A DNA stretch of 64,000 bases from Amycolatopsis albispora (lineage in GTDB: Bacteria; Actinomycetota; Actinomycetes; Mycobacteriales; Pseudonocardiaceae). The notes beneath the pieces are model-generated. The model ran no database searches. It saw only the letters and a program-made list of their open reading frames with translations, and had not been told where the DNA came from. Positions 42,936-53,960 of this stretch are shown piece after piece (the stretch's first letter is position 1; each line of letters starts with the position of its first letter). Location: assembly GCF_003312875.1 (NCBI RefSeq), contig NZ_CP015163.1, forward strand, positions 2,480,001 to 2,544,000, written 5' to 3'. Made by a program: the position numbers and the translations under genes.

Positions 42936-43997
42936 GTGTCCACGCTCGAAGATCTGCTGTCCGTCCGCGACCTCACCGATCCCGCCGAAGGCCCGCACGC
43001 CCTGCAACTCGTCGTCGATCGCGCCGTCGGCGCGTTGCGCGAACTCTGGCCCTGCGAAGTCCGCGTGCGCCGCGGCGAGCGGGTGGTCACCGTCGCCGAC
43101 AACTACGACAACCTCGGCTACGACCGCGCCGCGGTGACCAGGGACGCCCGCTACACCCGCTACGCCGGACCCGATCGGGTGCTGCGCAGTCACTCCAGCG
43201 CGCTGATCCCGGCCGCGCTGCGTGAGCTGGCCGCCGATCCGGTGGACGACGTGCTGCTGGTGTGCCCCGGAATCGTCTACCGCCGCGATTCCATCGACCG
43301 GCTGCACACCGGAATGCCGCACCAGCTCGACCTCTGGCGCGTCACGCGCGCGGAAATCGGCGAGGCCGAACTGGCGGCGATGACCGCCGCAATTGTTTCC
43401 GCCGTGTTACCTGGCTCGATCGAATCGAAAACACCACGGAAACATCCCTATACCCGATCCGGTTGTCAGCTCGACGTGAACGGGGTGGAAATCGGCGAAT
43501 GCGGCCTGATCCACCCGGCCGTGACGGCACGAGCCGGGCTGGGTCCCGAGTGGCGCGGGCTCGCGCTCGGGCTCGGCCTCGACCGCATCCTGATGCTGGC
43601 CAAGGGCATTCCCGACATCCGGCTGCTGCGCTCGCGTGAACCGGCCGTGCAGGCGCAGCTGACCGATCTCCGGCCGTACCGCCCGGTCTCCACCAGGCCC
43701 GCGACCAGCAGGGATGTCTCGATCGTGGTGGATTCCGACGACGTCGCCGAGGATCTCGGCGACCGCGTGCGCGAGGCACTCGGCGCCGACGCCGACTGTG
43801 TCGAGACGGTCGAAATCCGGCACGCGACACCGTACGAGGAACTGCCCGAAGTGGCGCGCGAACGGCTGGGCGCCCGGCCGGGGCAGCAGAACCTGCTCGT
43901 CCGGATCGTGCTCCGTCACCTCGACCGCACCCTTTCCTCGGCCGAGGCGAATGAGTTGCGTGATCGCATTTACGCCGCCCTGCACCAAGGTGGGTGA
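42936..43997 (+). CDS. PheS-related ligase with FDX-ACB-like C-terminus (SrmL-like)
   Basis: 353 residues from a GTG with GGAGG. Class II synthetase motif 2 appears as IVYRRDSIDRLHTGMPHQLD and motif 3 as LGLGLDRILMLAKGIPDIR, both close to the alpha subunit of phenylalanyl-tRNA synthetase; a C-terminal domain (SRDVSIVVDSDD ... ELRDRIYAAL) resembles the FDX-ACB anticodon-binding fold found in PheT and organellar PheRS. It is not a housekeeping PheS, since it lacks the coiled-coil arm and pheT is not next to it. Proteins of this kind have been labelled PheS-related mystery ligases; the true substrate is unknown. Leader ORF and hairpins upstream suggest control by aminoacyl-tRNA supply. Confidence 0.82.
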   Translation: MSTLEDLLSVRDLTDPAEGPHALQLVVDRAVGALRELWPCEVRVRRGERVVTVADNYDNLGYDRAAVTRDARYTRYAGPDRVLRSHSSALIPAALRELAADPVDDVLLVCPGIVYRRDSIDRLHTGMPHQLDLWRVTRAEIGEAELAAMTAAIVSAVLPGSIESKTPRKHPYTRSGCQLDVNGVEIGECGLIHPAVTARAGLGPEWRGLALGLGLDRILMLAKGIPDIRLLRSREPAVQAQLTDLRPYRPVSTRPATSRDVSIVVDSDDVAEDLGDRVREALGADADCVETVEIRHATPYEELPEVARERLGARPGQQNLLVRIVLRHLDRTLSSAEANELRDRIYAALHQGG

Positions 43998-44111
43998 TTC
44001 CCCCGAAGGGCGGGTGACAAGGGCCATTTCACCGGTAACATGGGCGCCTTCGAAACTGTTGGAACTGTTGACACTGTCGAAACGCGCTCCGCTGGGCGGT
44101 CGAGGCGAATC

Positions 44112-44879
44112 ATGGGTGAACCAGAACCGGTGCTCGGGCTGTCCGGTGCGCGCTTCCCGACCGCCAGGCAGCGCGCGAAACTGGGTGACGAGAGCGGCGA
44201 GAACGGCGCAGGCACGTCCGACGGCGAGCACGGCCGCGACGGGAAGAAGCGGCGGCGGCACAACAAGGACCGCGTCGGCCGGTCCGGGGCCCGGTTCCCG
44301 TCGGCGAGCGTGCTGGAGAAGTACGCGGACCCCGAACCGGAGGCTACCCTCGAACCAGACTCCGCCCCCGAACCAGGCGCGGCCTCCGAACCGCAGGCCG
44401 AAGCACGGACCCCGCTGCCACCGGCCCCGCCGACCCCGCCTGCCCCGCCAACAGCACCGTCACCACTGTCATCACCGGAAGCGCGGGAAGCGCGGGAACG
44501 GCCGAAGCCGGGGCACGAGCCCGAGTCCGACCTGCTGCCCGCCGACGAGGGTCTCCGGGTGCGCCCGTACGTGCTCACCGGCGGGCGCACCCGCAGCAGG
44601 CGCAGGCTCGCCATCGAAACGCTGGTCGCGGTCCATCCCGGCGGGCGCACGGGGTTCACCACCCCGGAATCCGAGCGGGTGCTCTCCATCTGCCTGCAAC
44701 CGCGTTCCGTGGCCGAAATCGCCGCTCAGCTGTCGGTGCCGCTCGGCGTGGCGCAGGTGCTGATCGGCGATCTCGCCGACGCCGGGCGCGTCACCGTGCA
44801 CGCCACCGCGACCACCGGCGACGGCCGTCCCGACCTCGCGCTCATGCGCAGGGTGCTGGAGGGGCTCAAGCGGTTGTGA
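44112..44879 (+). CDS. DUF742 protein with long disordered N-terminus
   Basis: 255 residues. The first ~135 are polar and Pro/Glu-rich, with two GARFP repeats (LSGARFPTARQR and RSGARFPSASVL). The C-terminal ~115 residues are a DUF742 winged-helix-like domain: VRPYVLTGGRTRSRRRLAIE, the text PRSVAEIAAQLSVPLGVAQV, and IGDLADAGRVTVH. DUF742 proteins normally belong to conservons with a roadblock protein, a sensor and a small GTPase; none is adjacent here. The start at 44112 is preferred because TAACAT at 44036-44041 looks like the promoter -10. Confidence 0.82.
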   Translation: MGEPEPVLGLSGARFPTARQRAKLGDESGENGAGTSDGEHGRDGKKRRRHNKDRVGRSGARFPSASVLEKYADPEPEATLEPDSAPEPGAASEPQAEARTPLPPAPPTPPAPPTAPSPLSSPEAREARERPKPGHEPESDLLPADEGLRVRPYVLTGGRTRSRRRLAIETLVAVHPGGRTGFTTPESERVLSICLQPRSVAEIAAQLSVPLGVAQVLIGDLADAGRVTVHATATTGDGRPDLALMRRVLEGLKRL

Positions 44880-44910
44880 CCCACGCCATCGGCCGTTCGG
44901 CCGAATGCAG

Positions 44911-44916
44911 TAGGTT
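44911..44916 (+). promoter_or_regulatory. -10 element of a probably leaderless kinase transcript
   Basis: TAGGTT lies six bases before the GTG at 44923, the spacing seen at the other leaderless starts in this window (42791, 52880). Confidence 0.45.
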
Positions 44917-44922
44917 GCCCGC

Positions 44923-46686
<1,764 letters not shown>

Positions 46687-46757
46687 GCGCTTCCGGGAGG
46701 GGTCCCGCCGGGAGCATGCTTGACTGCCGCGGCAAGCCGGTGATCGGGAGTGTGCCA

Positions 46758-47534
46758 GTGGAAGCAGCAGGAACACGGCTGTCCGCCAGGGAAAGCCTGG
46801 CCTTCGGGGTGCCGCCGGCGAAACCGGGCACCATGTTCGCGCTCGCGGTGGCCGGGGGCGTCACGATGACCCCGCGGGACGGGCGGCAGGTACTGTTCGG
46901 CCGCAACCGGCCCGAAGTGCACGTCTGCGTCGGTGAGGACGATCGCAAGGTCAGCCGCCGCCACGGCGAGTTGGTCTACACCGCCGAGCACTGGTGGGTG
47001 CGCAACACCGGGCGGCTGCCGCTGCGGCTGCCGCGCTCGCGGCTGCTGTTCCCGGAGGAAGATCCGCTTCCGCTGGCCGAGGGGTACACGCCACTGTTCG
47101 TCCGCGGCTCCGGCGGCCGCGAGCACCTGCTGGAGCTGTACGTCTCGGGCGCCGACGGGGGGCGCCCGATCTCACGGCACCAGGAGGTGACCGAGCCGCC
47201 GCGGACCTGGCGGCTCAGCGGGGACGAGCGGCTGGCGCTGATCGTGCTCGGCCAGCGGTACCTGCTCCACGAGGCGCGGCCGCAGCCGCTGCCGTGGCGG
47301 CAGGCCGCCGACCAGCTCGCCGAGCTGCGCCCCGGCCAGAACTGGGGGCCCAAACGGCTGGAGCACCTGGTCAGCGGCGTGCGGCGGCGGCTGTCGAAGG
47401 CGGGGGTGGCCGGGCTGACCAAGGAGGAGGTCGGCGAGCCGGTGGGCAACGCGCTCAACGACAACCTGCTGCGCGAGCTGATGCTGTCCACCACGCTGGT
47501 GCCGCCGGACCTGGCCGCGCTGGACGGCGAGTAG
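46758..47534 (+). CDS. FHA-domain protein, copy 1
   Basis: 258 residues from the GTG at 46758, which has GGGAG upstream. The FHA core is VLFGRNRPEVHVCVGEDDRK followed by VSRRHGELVY, with the phosphothreonine-binding Arg/Ser/His pattern GRN and SRRH intact. The rest (PLFVRGSGGREHLLELYVSG, LSTTLVPPDLAAL) is shared with the paralogue at 57156. It lies 71 bp after the receptor kinase gene on the same strand and is probably its phospho-reader. Confidence 0.85.
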   Translation: MEAAGTRLSARESLAFGVPPAKPGTMFALAVAGGVTMTPRDGRQVLFGRNRPEVHVCVGEDDRKVSRRHGELVYTAEHWWVRNTGRLPLRLPRSRLLFPEEDPLPLAEGYTPLFVRGSGGREHLLELYVSGADGGRPISRHQEVTEPPRTWRLSGDERLALIVLGQRYLLHEARPQPLPWRQAADQLAELRPGQNWGPKRLEHLVSGVRRRLSKAGVAGLTKEEVGEPVGNALNDNLLRELMLSTTLVPPDLAALDGE

Positions 47535-47535
47535 C

Positions 47536-48429
47536 TCAGAGCGTGGCCAGCCGGTCCACGCCGAGGCCGCCGATGAACAGCCGTTCCTTCCGGTTGCCCA
47601 GCAGTTCCTGTGTCCAGGGCACGAATCCGCCGTCGCCGAGTTCGCACCATTCGCCGCCGGCGTGGCAGAACAGCTTGAAGCAGAGCCCGGTGTAGTAACC
47701 GCGGCCGGATTCGCGGCCGGGGTCGTCGGCCACTTCGCCGGGAATCGCGGCCCGGATGGCGTCGGCGACCACGGTGTACCGAGGGTCCAGCACGGTCAGC
47801 CGGACCTCGAGCGGTCCGTCCACCTGGGCCCGTACCGCGGTGGTCATCGCCCGGATGAGTTCGGGCGCGTGCTCCCGTTCGAACCCGAGGTTCCCGGTGT
47901 CGCGGCCCGCGGTCACCAGGCCCAGCAAGGTGAAGTGGGCGAACAACGCGGGCCCGTCGACGTGTTGCGCGCGCACCACGCGCTGGGCCGTAGCCAGGCG
48001 CACCACGTTCTTGGCGTCGTCGCGGCGGCGGATCGCCGCCTCCAGCGCGAGCCCGTTGGTCGGGTCGGCGGCGACCTCGGTGCCGCGCACGGTGGAGACC
48101 ACCTTGTTCTGGTGCACGGTGCCGACCACCGAATGCAGCCCGAGCGGGGCGAGCGGTGACAGGGTCACCTTTTCGAAGGACGGCGGCAGCGCGTCGAGCG
48201 CGGCCGATTCGGCGGCACGCAGGCGGTCGAAGCCAATGCCGGACGGGGCCACGAACCGGTCGGTCAGCCCGCGGCGCACCAGGTCCGGCCCGGACATCCT
48301 GGCCGCGCGTTCCCGCATCACGGCCAGCATGAGCGTGGTCAGATCGGCGCCCGGCAGCTCGGCCAGGAGTTCGAGGGTGCGTTCGCCACCCGCTTTCGCC
48401 AGTACTCGGGTCAGTGGTCCGTCGGCCAT
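47536..48429 (-). CDS. Conserved-looking protein of unknown function
   Basis: 297 residues from ATG. The most striking stretch is LSPLAPLGLHSVVGTVHQNK followed by VVSTVRGTEVAADPTNGLAL, a dense Gly/Thr/Asn-rich block at about residues 98-138 that looks like an active site or nucleotide-binding core. A single Cys-containing segment FKLFCHAGGEWCELGDGG lies near the end. I suspect a distant aminoacyl-tRNA-synthetase-like fold but cannot prove it. No signal peptide or membrane helix. Convergent with the FHA gene, and followed upstream by the hairpin at 48494. Confidence 0.65.
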   Translation of the reverse strand: MADGPLTRVLAKAGGERTLELLAELPGADLTTLMLAVMRERAARMSGPDLVRRGLTDRFVAPSGIGFDRLRAAESAALDALPPSFEKVTLSPLAPLGLHSVVGTVHQNKVVSTVRGTEVAADPTNGLALEAAIRRRDDAKNVVRLATAQRVVRAQHVDGPALFAHFTLLGLVTAGRDTGNLGFEREHAPELIRAMTTAVRAQVDGPLEVRLTVLDPRYTVVADAIRAAIPGEVADDPGRESGRGYYTGLCFKLFCHAGGEWCELGDGGFVPWTQELLGNRKERLFIGGLGVDRLATL

Positions 48430-48493
48430 GGCGCATTCTGCGCCGGACGCCCGCCCGCGCGCCAATCGTTTTCCCCGCTCCCCCGGTGAACAT

Positions 48494-48536
48494 GAATGTG
48501 GCTTTCGGGGCGAAATCCGCCCCGAAAGCCACATTC
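48494..48536. terminator. Perfect 19-bp inverted repeat of the GTGGCTTTCG family
   Basis: Arms at 48494-48512 and 48518-48536 pair perfectly around the loop AAATC. The arm shares GAATGTGGCTTTCG with the element at 13214. It sits between the S1 protease gene and the unknown gene, both on the minus strand, so it would end the protease transcript. Confidence 0.7.
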
Positions 48537-48547
48537 GTGTCGCGGGA

Positions 48548-49648
48548 CTAGCCGGTGTAGAGGGTCAGGCCGTAGGCGTTGAGCGCCTCCCTGACCGGCT
48601 GGAAGAAGGTCGTGCCGCCGGTGCTGCAGTTGCCGGAGCCGCCCGAGGTCATGCCCTGCGCCTGCACGCGGGTGCCGGAGCCCGGGTCGCTGACCACGGA
48701 ACCGCCGGAGTCGCCCGGCTCGGCGCAGGCACTGGTGCGGGTCAGGCCGTAGACGATGTCACCGCCGCCGTAGTTCACCGTCTGGTTGAACGCGCCGACG
48801 GTGCCGCAGCGCCAGCCGGTGGTCGAGCCGGAGCGGCAGATCCGGCTGCCCACCGGGCTGACCGTGGACCCGGCCACGGTCACGTCCGAGCCGCTGGACC
48901 AGCGGTCCACCAGCGGGGTGGACACCGCCGACGAGCTGGTCACCCGGATCACGCCGTAGTCGTTGCCGGGGAAGGAACTGCCCGAAACCGAGCCGATCGC
49001 GCCGCCGGTGCCGGTGACGCTGCCGCCCAGCTCGGTGCAGTGCCCGGCGGTGATGACGTACCGGGTGCCCGCGGAGTTGCGCGCGTTGAAGCCGATCGAG
49101 CAGCGGCCGCCGCCGAAGTAGATGGCCTGGCCGCCGATCAGGTTCCACTTCGGATGGTTGGCCTGGGTGGTCGGCTCGACGCGCACCGCGGCCGAGCCCG
49201 CCGAGTTCGCCCAGGCGACGCCGGCCGGATCGTTGTGCAGCACGGAAACCACCACGTCGTTGGTGGTCACGTCGACGTACCAGCCGGTGACCGAGTCGGG
49301 CACCGAACCGGCTCTGCCGTCCAATGTGGACTGCACACCGGCCAGCTCGGCGGCGCTGTGCTCGACCACCTTGGGCACCGCGCCGGCGGCACGGATGTCA
49401 CGGGTGCGCGAAGCGTCGGTGGTGCCGACGACGAACTTGCCGTCGCCGTCGAGCCAGGAACTCGCGTAGGACTCGCCGAGCCGCTGGCTCAGCGACTCCT
49501 GCGCCGCGGCCAGCACGGCGGGTTCGGCGGTGGCGTCCAAAGTGGATGCCGTGGTGCTCCCGGTGGCGGAAGCGGGACTGGCGACGGCGGCCGCGGCTGC
49601 GGCGGAACCGACCAGTGCCAGGAAAGTACGCAGGGAACGTCGACTCAC
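48548..49648 (-). CDS. Secreted S1 serine protease, streptogrisin/alpha-lytic type, copy 1
   Basis: 366 residues beginning with GTG and GGAGG upstream. Signal peptide ([20 protein letters not shown]), an alpha-lytic-type pro-region (residues ~40-185), then a mature chymotrypsin fold: His in TAGHC (about 202), Asp in GNDYGVI (about 229), Ser in EPGDSGGS (about 314), with three disulphide-type cysteine pairs. The pro-region should act as an intramolecular chaperone. Its closest relative here is the protease at 53961, which carries an extra C-terminal domain. Confidence 0.95.
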   Translation of the reverse strand: MSRRSLRTFLALVGSAAAAAAVASPASATGSTTASTLDATAEPAVLAAAQESLSQRLGESYASSWLDGDGKFVVGTTDASRTRDIRAAGAVPKVVEHSAAELAGVQSTLDGRAGSVPDSVTGWYVDVTTNDVVVSVLHNDPAGVAWANSAGSAAVRVEPTTQANHPKWNLIGGQAIYFGGGRCSIGFNARNSAGTRYVITAGHCTELGGSVTGTGGAIGSVSGSSFPGNDYGVIRVTSSSAVSTPLVDRWSSGSDVTVAGSTVSPVGSRICRSGSTTGWRCGTVGAFNQTVNYGGGDIVYGLTRTSACAEPGDSGGSVVSDPGSGTRVQAQGMTSGGSGNCSTGGTTFFQPVREALNAYGLTLYTG

Positions 49649-49898
49649 GAACGGCCTCCAAGGCAGGGAAGGAAAGGGCCGGAAAAGCGACGGTGTACAC
49701 CTGCCGGAGGACGCTACGCCAAGGCGAGTACCTGGCGGTAGCGGCTATTTGAGCGCTCCCGGGAGCGCGAACGGGCAAGGTGATCCCGGTCACTCCATCA
49801 CCCTCGGTGACCAGGGCGACCTTCGGCGGCGGACGAACGGTGCCCCACCCGCCCCGAGTGTCGTAGTGGCCCCCGGAGGCCCGTGGTTAGCTGGGCGC

Positions 49899-50789
49899 GT
49901 GACCGCTGGACCACTGGAGGAGTTCGAGAGCGCGCGGCCGCGTGTGTTCGCGCTGGCCTACCGGATGCTCGGCGAGGCCGCCGAGGCCGAGGACGTGGTG
50001 CAGGAGGCCTATCTCCGCTGGGAGAAGAGCGAGCCGGTGGGCACCCCGCCCGCCTGGCTGACCAGGGTGGTCACCAATCTCTGCCTCAACCGGCTCACCT
50101 CGGCCAGGGCCCGCCGCGAGCGCTACACCGGCCCGTGGCTGCCGGAGCCGGTGGTCAGCGAGCCGGGCCCGGCCGAAACCGCCGAACAGCGCGATTCCCT
50201 CCGGTACGGCGTGCTGGTGCTGCTGGAGCGGCTCACCCCGGCGGAGCGGGCGGCGTTCGTGCTCCGCGAGGGCTTCGACTACAGCCATCGTGAGATCGCC
50301 GACATTCTCGGCGTCACCGAAGCCAACGCGCGTCAGTTGTACCGGCGTGCGAGAGAACACGTCGGGGAGCCGCGCAAGCGGTTCGAAGCTTCCGCGGACG
50401 AGCGGCGCGGCATCGTCGAGCGGTTCCTCGCGGCCACCCTCGACGGCGACCTGCCAGCGCTGGAACGCCTGCTCACCGAGGACGTGGTCGCCTGGTCCGA
50501 CGGCGGCGGCAAGGTCGGCGCCGGGCGGCGCCCGATCCTCGGCCGCGCCAAGGTGCTGCGCTTCCTGACCGGGCTCGGCGGCCACCCGCGGGCGCGGGCC
50601 GCCGAGTTCACCGTCGAGGTGGTCAACGGCGAACCCGCGCTGCTGGTGTTCGAGGCGGGCGCACTGATCGCGGTCATGGTGCCGGAGTTGCGCGACGGGC
50701 GGTGCGCCGAAATCCGCACCGTGCTCAACCCGGACAAGCTCGCCTTCGCCGCGGCGCAGCTCGCGGCCCGGCAAGGGAAAAGCGGCTAG
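49899..50789 (+). CDS. ECF41-type sigma factor with SnoaL-like C-terminal domain (SigJ-like)
   Basis: 296 residues from a GTG. Sigma region 2 (AEAEDVVQEAYLRWEKSE), region 4 (YSHREIADILGVTEANARQL), then a C-terminal SnoaL-like domain. The ECF41 signatures are all present: WLPEP in the linker, DGGGK (SDGGGKV) and NPDKL near the end. In this group the attached domain replaces a separate anti-sigma factor. ECF41 genes normally sit next to a carboxymuconolactone decarboxylase, oxidoreductase or epimerase gene; none is adjacent here. Confidence 0.92.
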   Translation: MTAGPLEEFESARPRVFALAYRMLGEAAEAEDVVQEAYLRWEKSEPVGTPPAWLTRVVTNLCLNRLTSARARRERYTGPWLPEPVVSEPGPAETAEQRDSLRYGVLVLLERLTPAERAAFVLREGFDYSHREIADILGVTEANARQLYRRAREHVGEPRKRFEASADERRGIVERFLAATLDGDLPALERLLTEDVVAWSDGGGKVGAGRRPILGRAKVLRFLTGLGGHPRARAAEFTVEVVNGEPALLVFEAGALIAVMVPELRDGRCAEIRTVLNPDKLAFAAAQLAARQGKSG

Positions 50790-51417
50790 CCGGACGCCCG
50801 CCGGGCCGTCCGGCAGTTCCCTCTCGGGGCCGGACAAAACCGGGGTCCCGCCGCCGGTCCGGCGGAGCCATCACCAGCACGAAGGCGGTGACACCCTCGA
50901 TCGATTTGGCGCCGCGGCCGAGCCGGGCAGTATTTCGATCGAATAACTCCCGCGCGGGACCGGCGCGCCGAGCCGGTCCTCGCGCGGACCCGCCACCAGC
51001 GCGGACACCCGCGCGTGCGCGGGCGCGAGGCCGGACACCGCCGTCATGATCCCTCCCGTGCCGATGCTGGGGGAAACCTTAGCGCACCGGAGAATACCGT
51101 TGTGCCGCAGTGCTTGCCTGCTGTGTCCTCAGTGGACAGTCCGGACCGGACGGCCCGAATTCCGCACGGTGCAAAGCGGATTATCGGCGGGTGAACTTGA
51201 CAAGACACCTGGTCCTTGACCAAGGTCCTTCCCCAACGCCATAGGCACGAGCTGACGGGGAGGAAGTTCGGCCAGCGAAATCGCTGGTGAGGTGCTTGAA
51301 TCGACAAGCCGCAGGCAACACACGCGAGGGCGCGGTGACGGCCATGAACAGCGTTCGACCGGTATCGGGGGCCGAACGTGGTGCGGCCACTGCCTTCCAG
51401 ATTTCGGAGGATCTTTC
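50790..51417. other. Intergenic region between the ECF41 and MFS genes
   Basis: A 628-base stretch without a clear long gene. It contains one possible short minus-strand ORF at 50871-51047 and, closer to the transporter, a probable long leader. No riboswitch or tRNA-like fold was recognised. Confidence 0.45.
50871..51047 (-). CDS. Possible 58-residue small protein
   Basis: ATG at 51047 preceded by GGGAGGG at near-ideal distance, ending TGA at 50871. The text runs MTAVSGLAPAHARVSALVAG then PREDRLGAPVPRGSYSIEIL. No family is recognised and codon-position bias is weak at the end; the ribosome-binding site is the main support. Confidence 0.3.
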   Translation of the reverse strand: MTAVSGLAPAHARVSALVAGPREDRLGAPVPRGSYSIEILPGSAAAPNRSRVSPPSCW

Positions 51418-52779
51418 ATGGTCAGCCAGCAAGACGGTAGCGCCGGCCCGGTGGCGGAACCGGACAAGAAAACGCTCCGGAAGGCGATCGCCGCCTCCGC
51501 GATCGGTAACGCCACGGAGTGGTTCGACTACGGTGTCTACGCGTACACGGCCAGTTACATCGCCGACGCCTTCTTCCCCAGTGAGGACCCGACCGCGTCC
51601 ACGCTCGGCAGCCTGCTGGTCTTCGCCGTCTCGTTCCTGATCCGCCCGCTCGGCGGCATGGTCTGGGGTCCGCTGGGTGACCGCCTCGGCCGTCAGCGCG
51701 TGCTCGCCACCACCATCCTGCTGATGGCCGGCGCCACCTTCTGCGTCGGCCTGCTCCCCGGTTACGCCACGCTCGGCATCGCCGCGCCGATCCTGCTGAT
51801 CGTGCTCCGGATGATCCAGGGCTTCTCCACCGGCGGCGAGTACGGCGGCGCGGCCACCTTCATGGCCGAGTACGCCCCGGACAAGAAGCGCGGCAAGTAC
51901 GGCAGCTTCCTGGAGTTCGGCACGCTGGCCGGGTTCACCTTCGGCGCGCTGCTGGTGCTGATCTTCGAGAAGACGCTCAGCGCCGAGGCGATGGGCGACT
52001 GGGGCTGGCGCCTGCCGTTCCTGATCGCCGCCCCGCTCGGGCTGATCGGGCTCTACCTGCGGAGCAAGCTCGAGGACACCCCGGTCTTCCGCGAGCTGGA
52101 GAGCAAGGGCGAGACCACGCACGAGACCAAGACGCAGCTGCGCGACCTGGCCGCGTTCTGGAAGCCGCTGGTGCTGCTGATCGGGCTGGTGGTCACGCTC
52201 AACGTGGTCAACTACACGCTGCTGGCCTACATGCCCACCTATCTGGAGGGCCAGATCAAGCTCAGCTCCAGCGACTCGCTGACGCTGATCATCATCGGGC
52301 AGCTGGCGATGATGTGCCTGCTGCCGTTCTCCGGCGCGCTGTCGGACCGCTGGGGCCGCAAGACCATGTGGTGGATCTCGGTGATCGGCCTGTTCGTGCT
52401 GGCCATCCCGTTGTTCAAGCTGATGGGCACCGGGTTCGGCGCGGCGATCCTCGCCTTCGCCATTCTCGGCCTGCTCTACGTGCCGCAGCTGAGCACCATC
52501 TCCGCGATGTTCCCGGCGATGTTCCCGACCCACGTGCGCTACGCCGGGTTCGCCATCGCCTACAACGTCTCGACGGCGTTGTTCGGCGGGACCGCGCCGG
52601 TGATCAACGAGTGGCTGATCGCCGAGACCGGGGACAACATCGTCCCGGCGTACTACATGATGGCGGCCTGCCTGATCGGCGCACTGGCGCTCATCTTCAC
52701 CCCGGAGACCAGGGGCGCTTCCCTGCGCGGCCGCGGTGTGCCGGGCGTGGACACCCTGCCGGAACCGGTCGGCAAGTAG
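51418..52779 (+). CDS. MFS metabolite:H+ symporter (ProP/ShiA-like)
   Basis: 453 residues, ATG with GGAGG. Twelve transmembrane segments; SAIGNATEWFDYGVYAY at TM1, GGMVWGPLGDRLGRQRVL (the MFS loop 2-3 motif), and QGFSTGGEYGGAATFMAEYA at TM5 are diagnostic of the metabolite:H+ symporter group that takes up compatible solutes or organic acids. The LysR gene downstream on the same strand (112 bp gap) may regulate it. Substrate unknown. Confidence 0.92.
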   Translation: MVSQQDGSAGPVAEPDKKTLRKAIAASAIGNATEWFDYGVYAYTASYIADAFFPSEDPTASTLGSLLVFAVSFLIRPLGGMVWGPLGDRLGRQRVLATTILLMAGATFCVGLLPGYATLGIAAPILLIVLRMIQGFSTGGEYGGAATFMAEYAPDKKRGKYGSFLEFGTLAGFTFGALLVLIFEKTLSAEAMGDWGWRLPFLIAAPLGLIGLYLRSKLEDTPVFRELESKGETTHETKTQLRDLAAFWKPLVLLIGLVVTLNVVNYTLLAYMPTYLEGQIKLSSSDSLTLIIIGQLAMMCLLPFSGALSDRWGRKTMWWISVIGLFVLAIPLFKLMGTGFGAAILAFAILGLLYVPQLSTISAMFPAMFPTHVRYAGFAIAYNVSTALFGGTAPVINEWLIAETGDNIVPAYYMMAACLIGALALIFTPETRGASLRGRGVPGVDTLPEPVGK

Positions 52780-52879
52780 GCACCATCCGGGGGCGAGCGG
52801 CACTGGGCCGAATGGCCTACGTAGGCCACGCCGTGAGAGTGCAGTAGCGGCAGGGCTGTCGCCGCTCGCCCCTGGCCCC

Positions 52880-52885
52880 TAACGT
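52880..52885 (+). promoter_or_regulatory. -10 element of a probably leaderless lysR transcript
   Basis: TAACGT lies six bases before the ATG at 52892 and no ribosome-binding site is visible, as expected for a leaderless message. Confidence 0.5.
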
Positions 52886-52891
52886 TGGCGT

Positions 52892-53881
52892 ATGGAGCTG
52901 GAACTGCGCCATTTCCGGATCATCTGCACCGTCGCCGAAGCCGGGAGCATCACCAAGGCCGCTTCGGCGCTGGGGCTGGCGCAGCCCGCGCTCACCGCCC
53001 AGCTCCACCGCATCGAACGCACGCTCGGCGGGCCGCTGTTCGACCGCGGCCGCCGCGGGGTGCGGCCCACCCCGCTCGGCGAGCTGGTGCTCTCCCGCGC
53101 CCGGCTGCTGCTGCCCGCGGTGTCCACGCTCAAGGAAGAGGCCGCGCGGCTGGCGAACACGGTGGGCAGCGCCGGGAACGGCACCCCCGCCCGGCTGCGG
53201 ATCGGCTCGGCGAACGGGCACGTGCTCGGCGGGCTGGTGCACCAGCTCAACACCAGCCTTCCCGGCCTCCGCATCACCACGCACGTTTCGTGGTCGGCGG
53301 ACGAGCTGGCCGCGATGGTCGCCGAAGGCCGTCTCGACTTCACCCTGGCCGGGGTCTGCGGTGACGCGCAACCGCCCGCGCAGCCCGGCCTCGACTGGCG
53401 CACGCTTGCCACCGATCCCGTTTTTGTGCTGCTGTCCGACGACCACCCGCTGGCCGGCGCGGACGCCGTCGAGCTGGCCGACCTGGCCGACGCGGACTGG
53501 GGCGCCACCCCCGGCGACGGCTGCTTCGGCGACTGCTTCGCCGCCGCCTGCGCCCGCGCCGGGTTCTCCCCGCGCTCACTCTACGAAACCGACGTCACCA
53601 GCTGCATCGACCTGGTGGAGTCCGGCGACGCGGTGGTGCTGTGCCAGCCGATGTTGCGCCGGATGCCCGGGGTGCGGGCGGTGCCGATCGCCGGGAACCC
53701 GTTGCGGTGGCGCAATCTGCTCGGCTGGCACCCCGAAGCCCCCGCGGCCGCTTTCGCGCCCCGGCTGTTCGAGCTGGCCCGTGCCGCCTACCGGGACGTG
53801 ACCGCGCGCAGCCCGCGTTACGCGGCCTTCCTGCGCGAGCACCCGGAGTTCGGCGTGCCGGGCCCGACGCCGGTGGTATGA
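52892..53881 (+). CDS. LysR family transcriptional regulator
   Basis: 329 residues. N-terminal HTH: LRHFRIICTVAEAGSITKAA then SALGLAQPALTAQLHRIERT; a LysR substrate-binding domain from about residue 95. Effector and targets are not indicated, but the symporter gene just upstream is the obvious candidate. The gene is followed at a distance of 79 bp by the protease gene at 53961. Confidence 0.95.
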   Translation: MELELRHFRIICTVAEAGSITKAASALGLAQPALTAQLHRIERTLGGPLFDRGRRGVRPTPLGELVLSRARLLLPAVSTLKEEAARLANTVGSAGNGTPARLRIGSANGHVLGGLVHQLNTSLPGLRITTHVSWSADELAAMVAEGRLDFTLAGVCGDAQPPAQPGLDWRTLATDPVFVLLSDDHPLAGADAVELADLADADWGATPGDGCFGDCFAAACARAGFSPRSLYETDVTSCIDLVESGDAVVLCQPMLRRMPGVRAVPIAGNPLRWRNLLGWHPEAPAAAFAPRLFELARAAYRDVTARSPRYAAFLREHPEFGVPGPTPVV

Positions 53882-53960
53882 CGCAAACGGTATCTCCCGC
53901 CGTGTGGAAGCCAAGGTTAACGTCGCTTAACCCGGCCCCCTCACCGCTAGGAGCACCACC

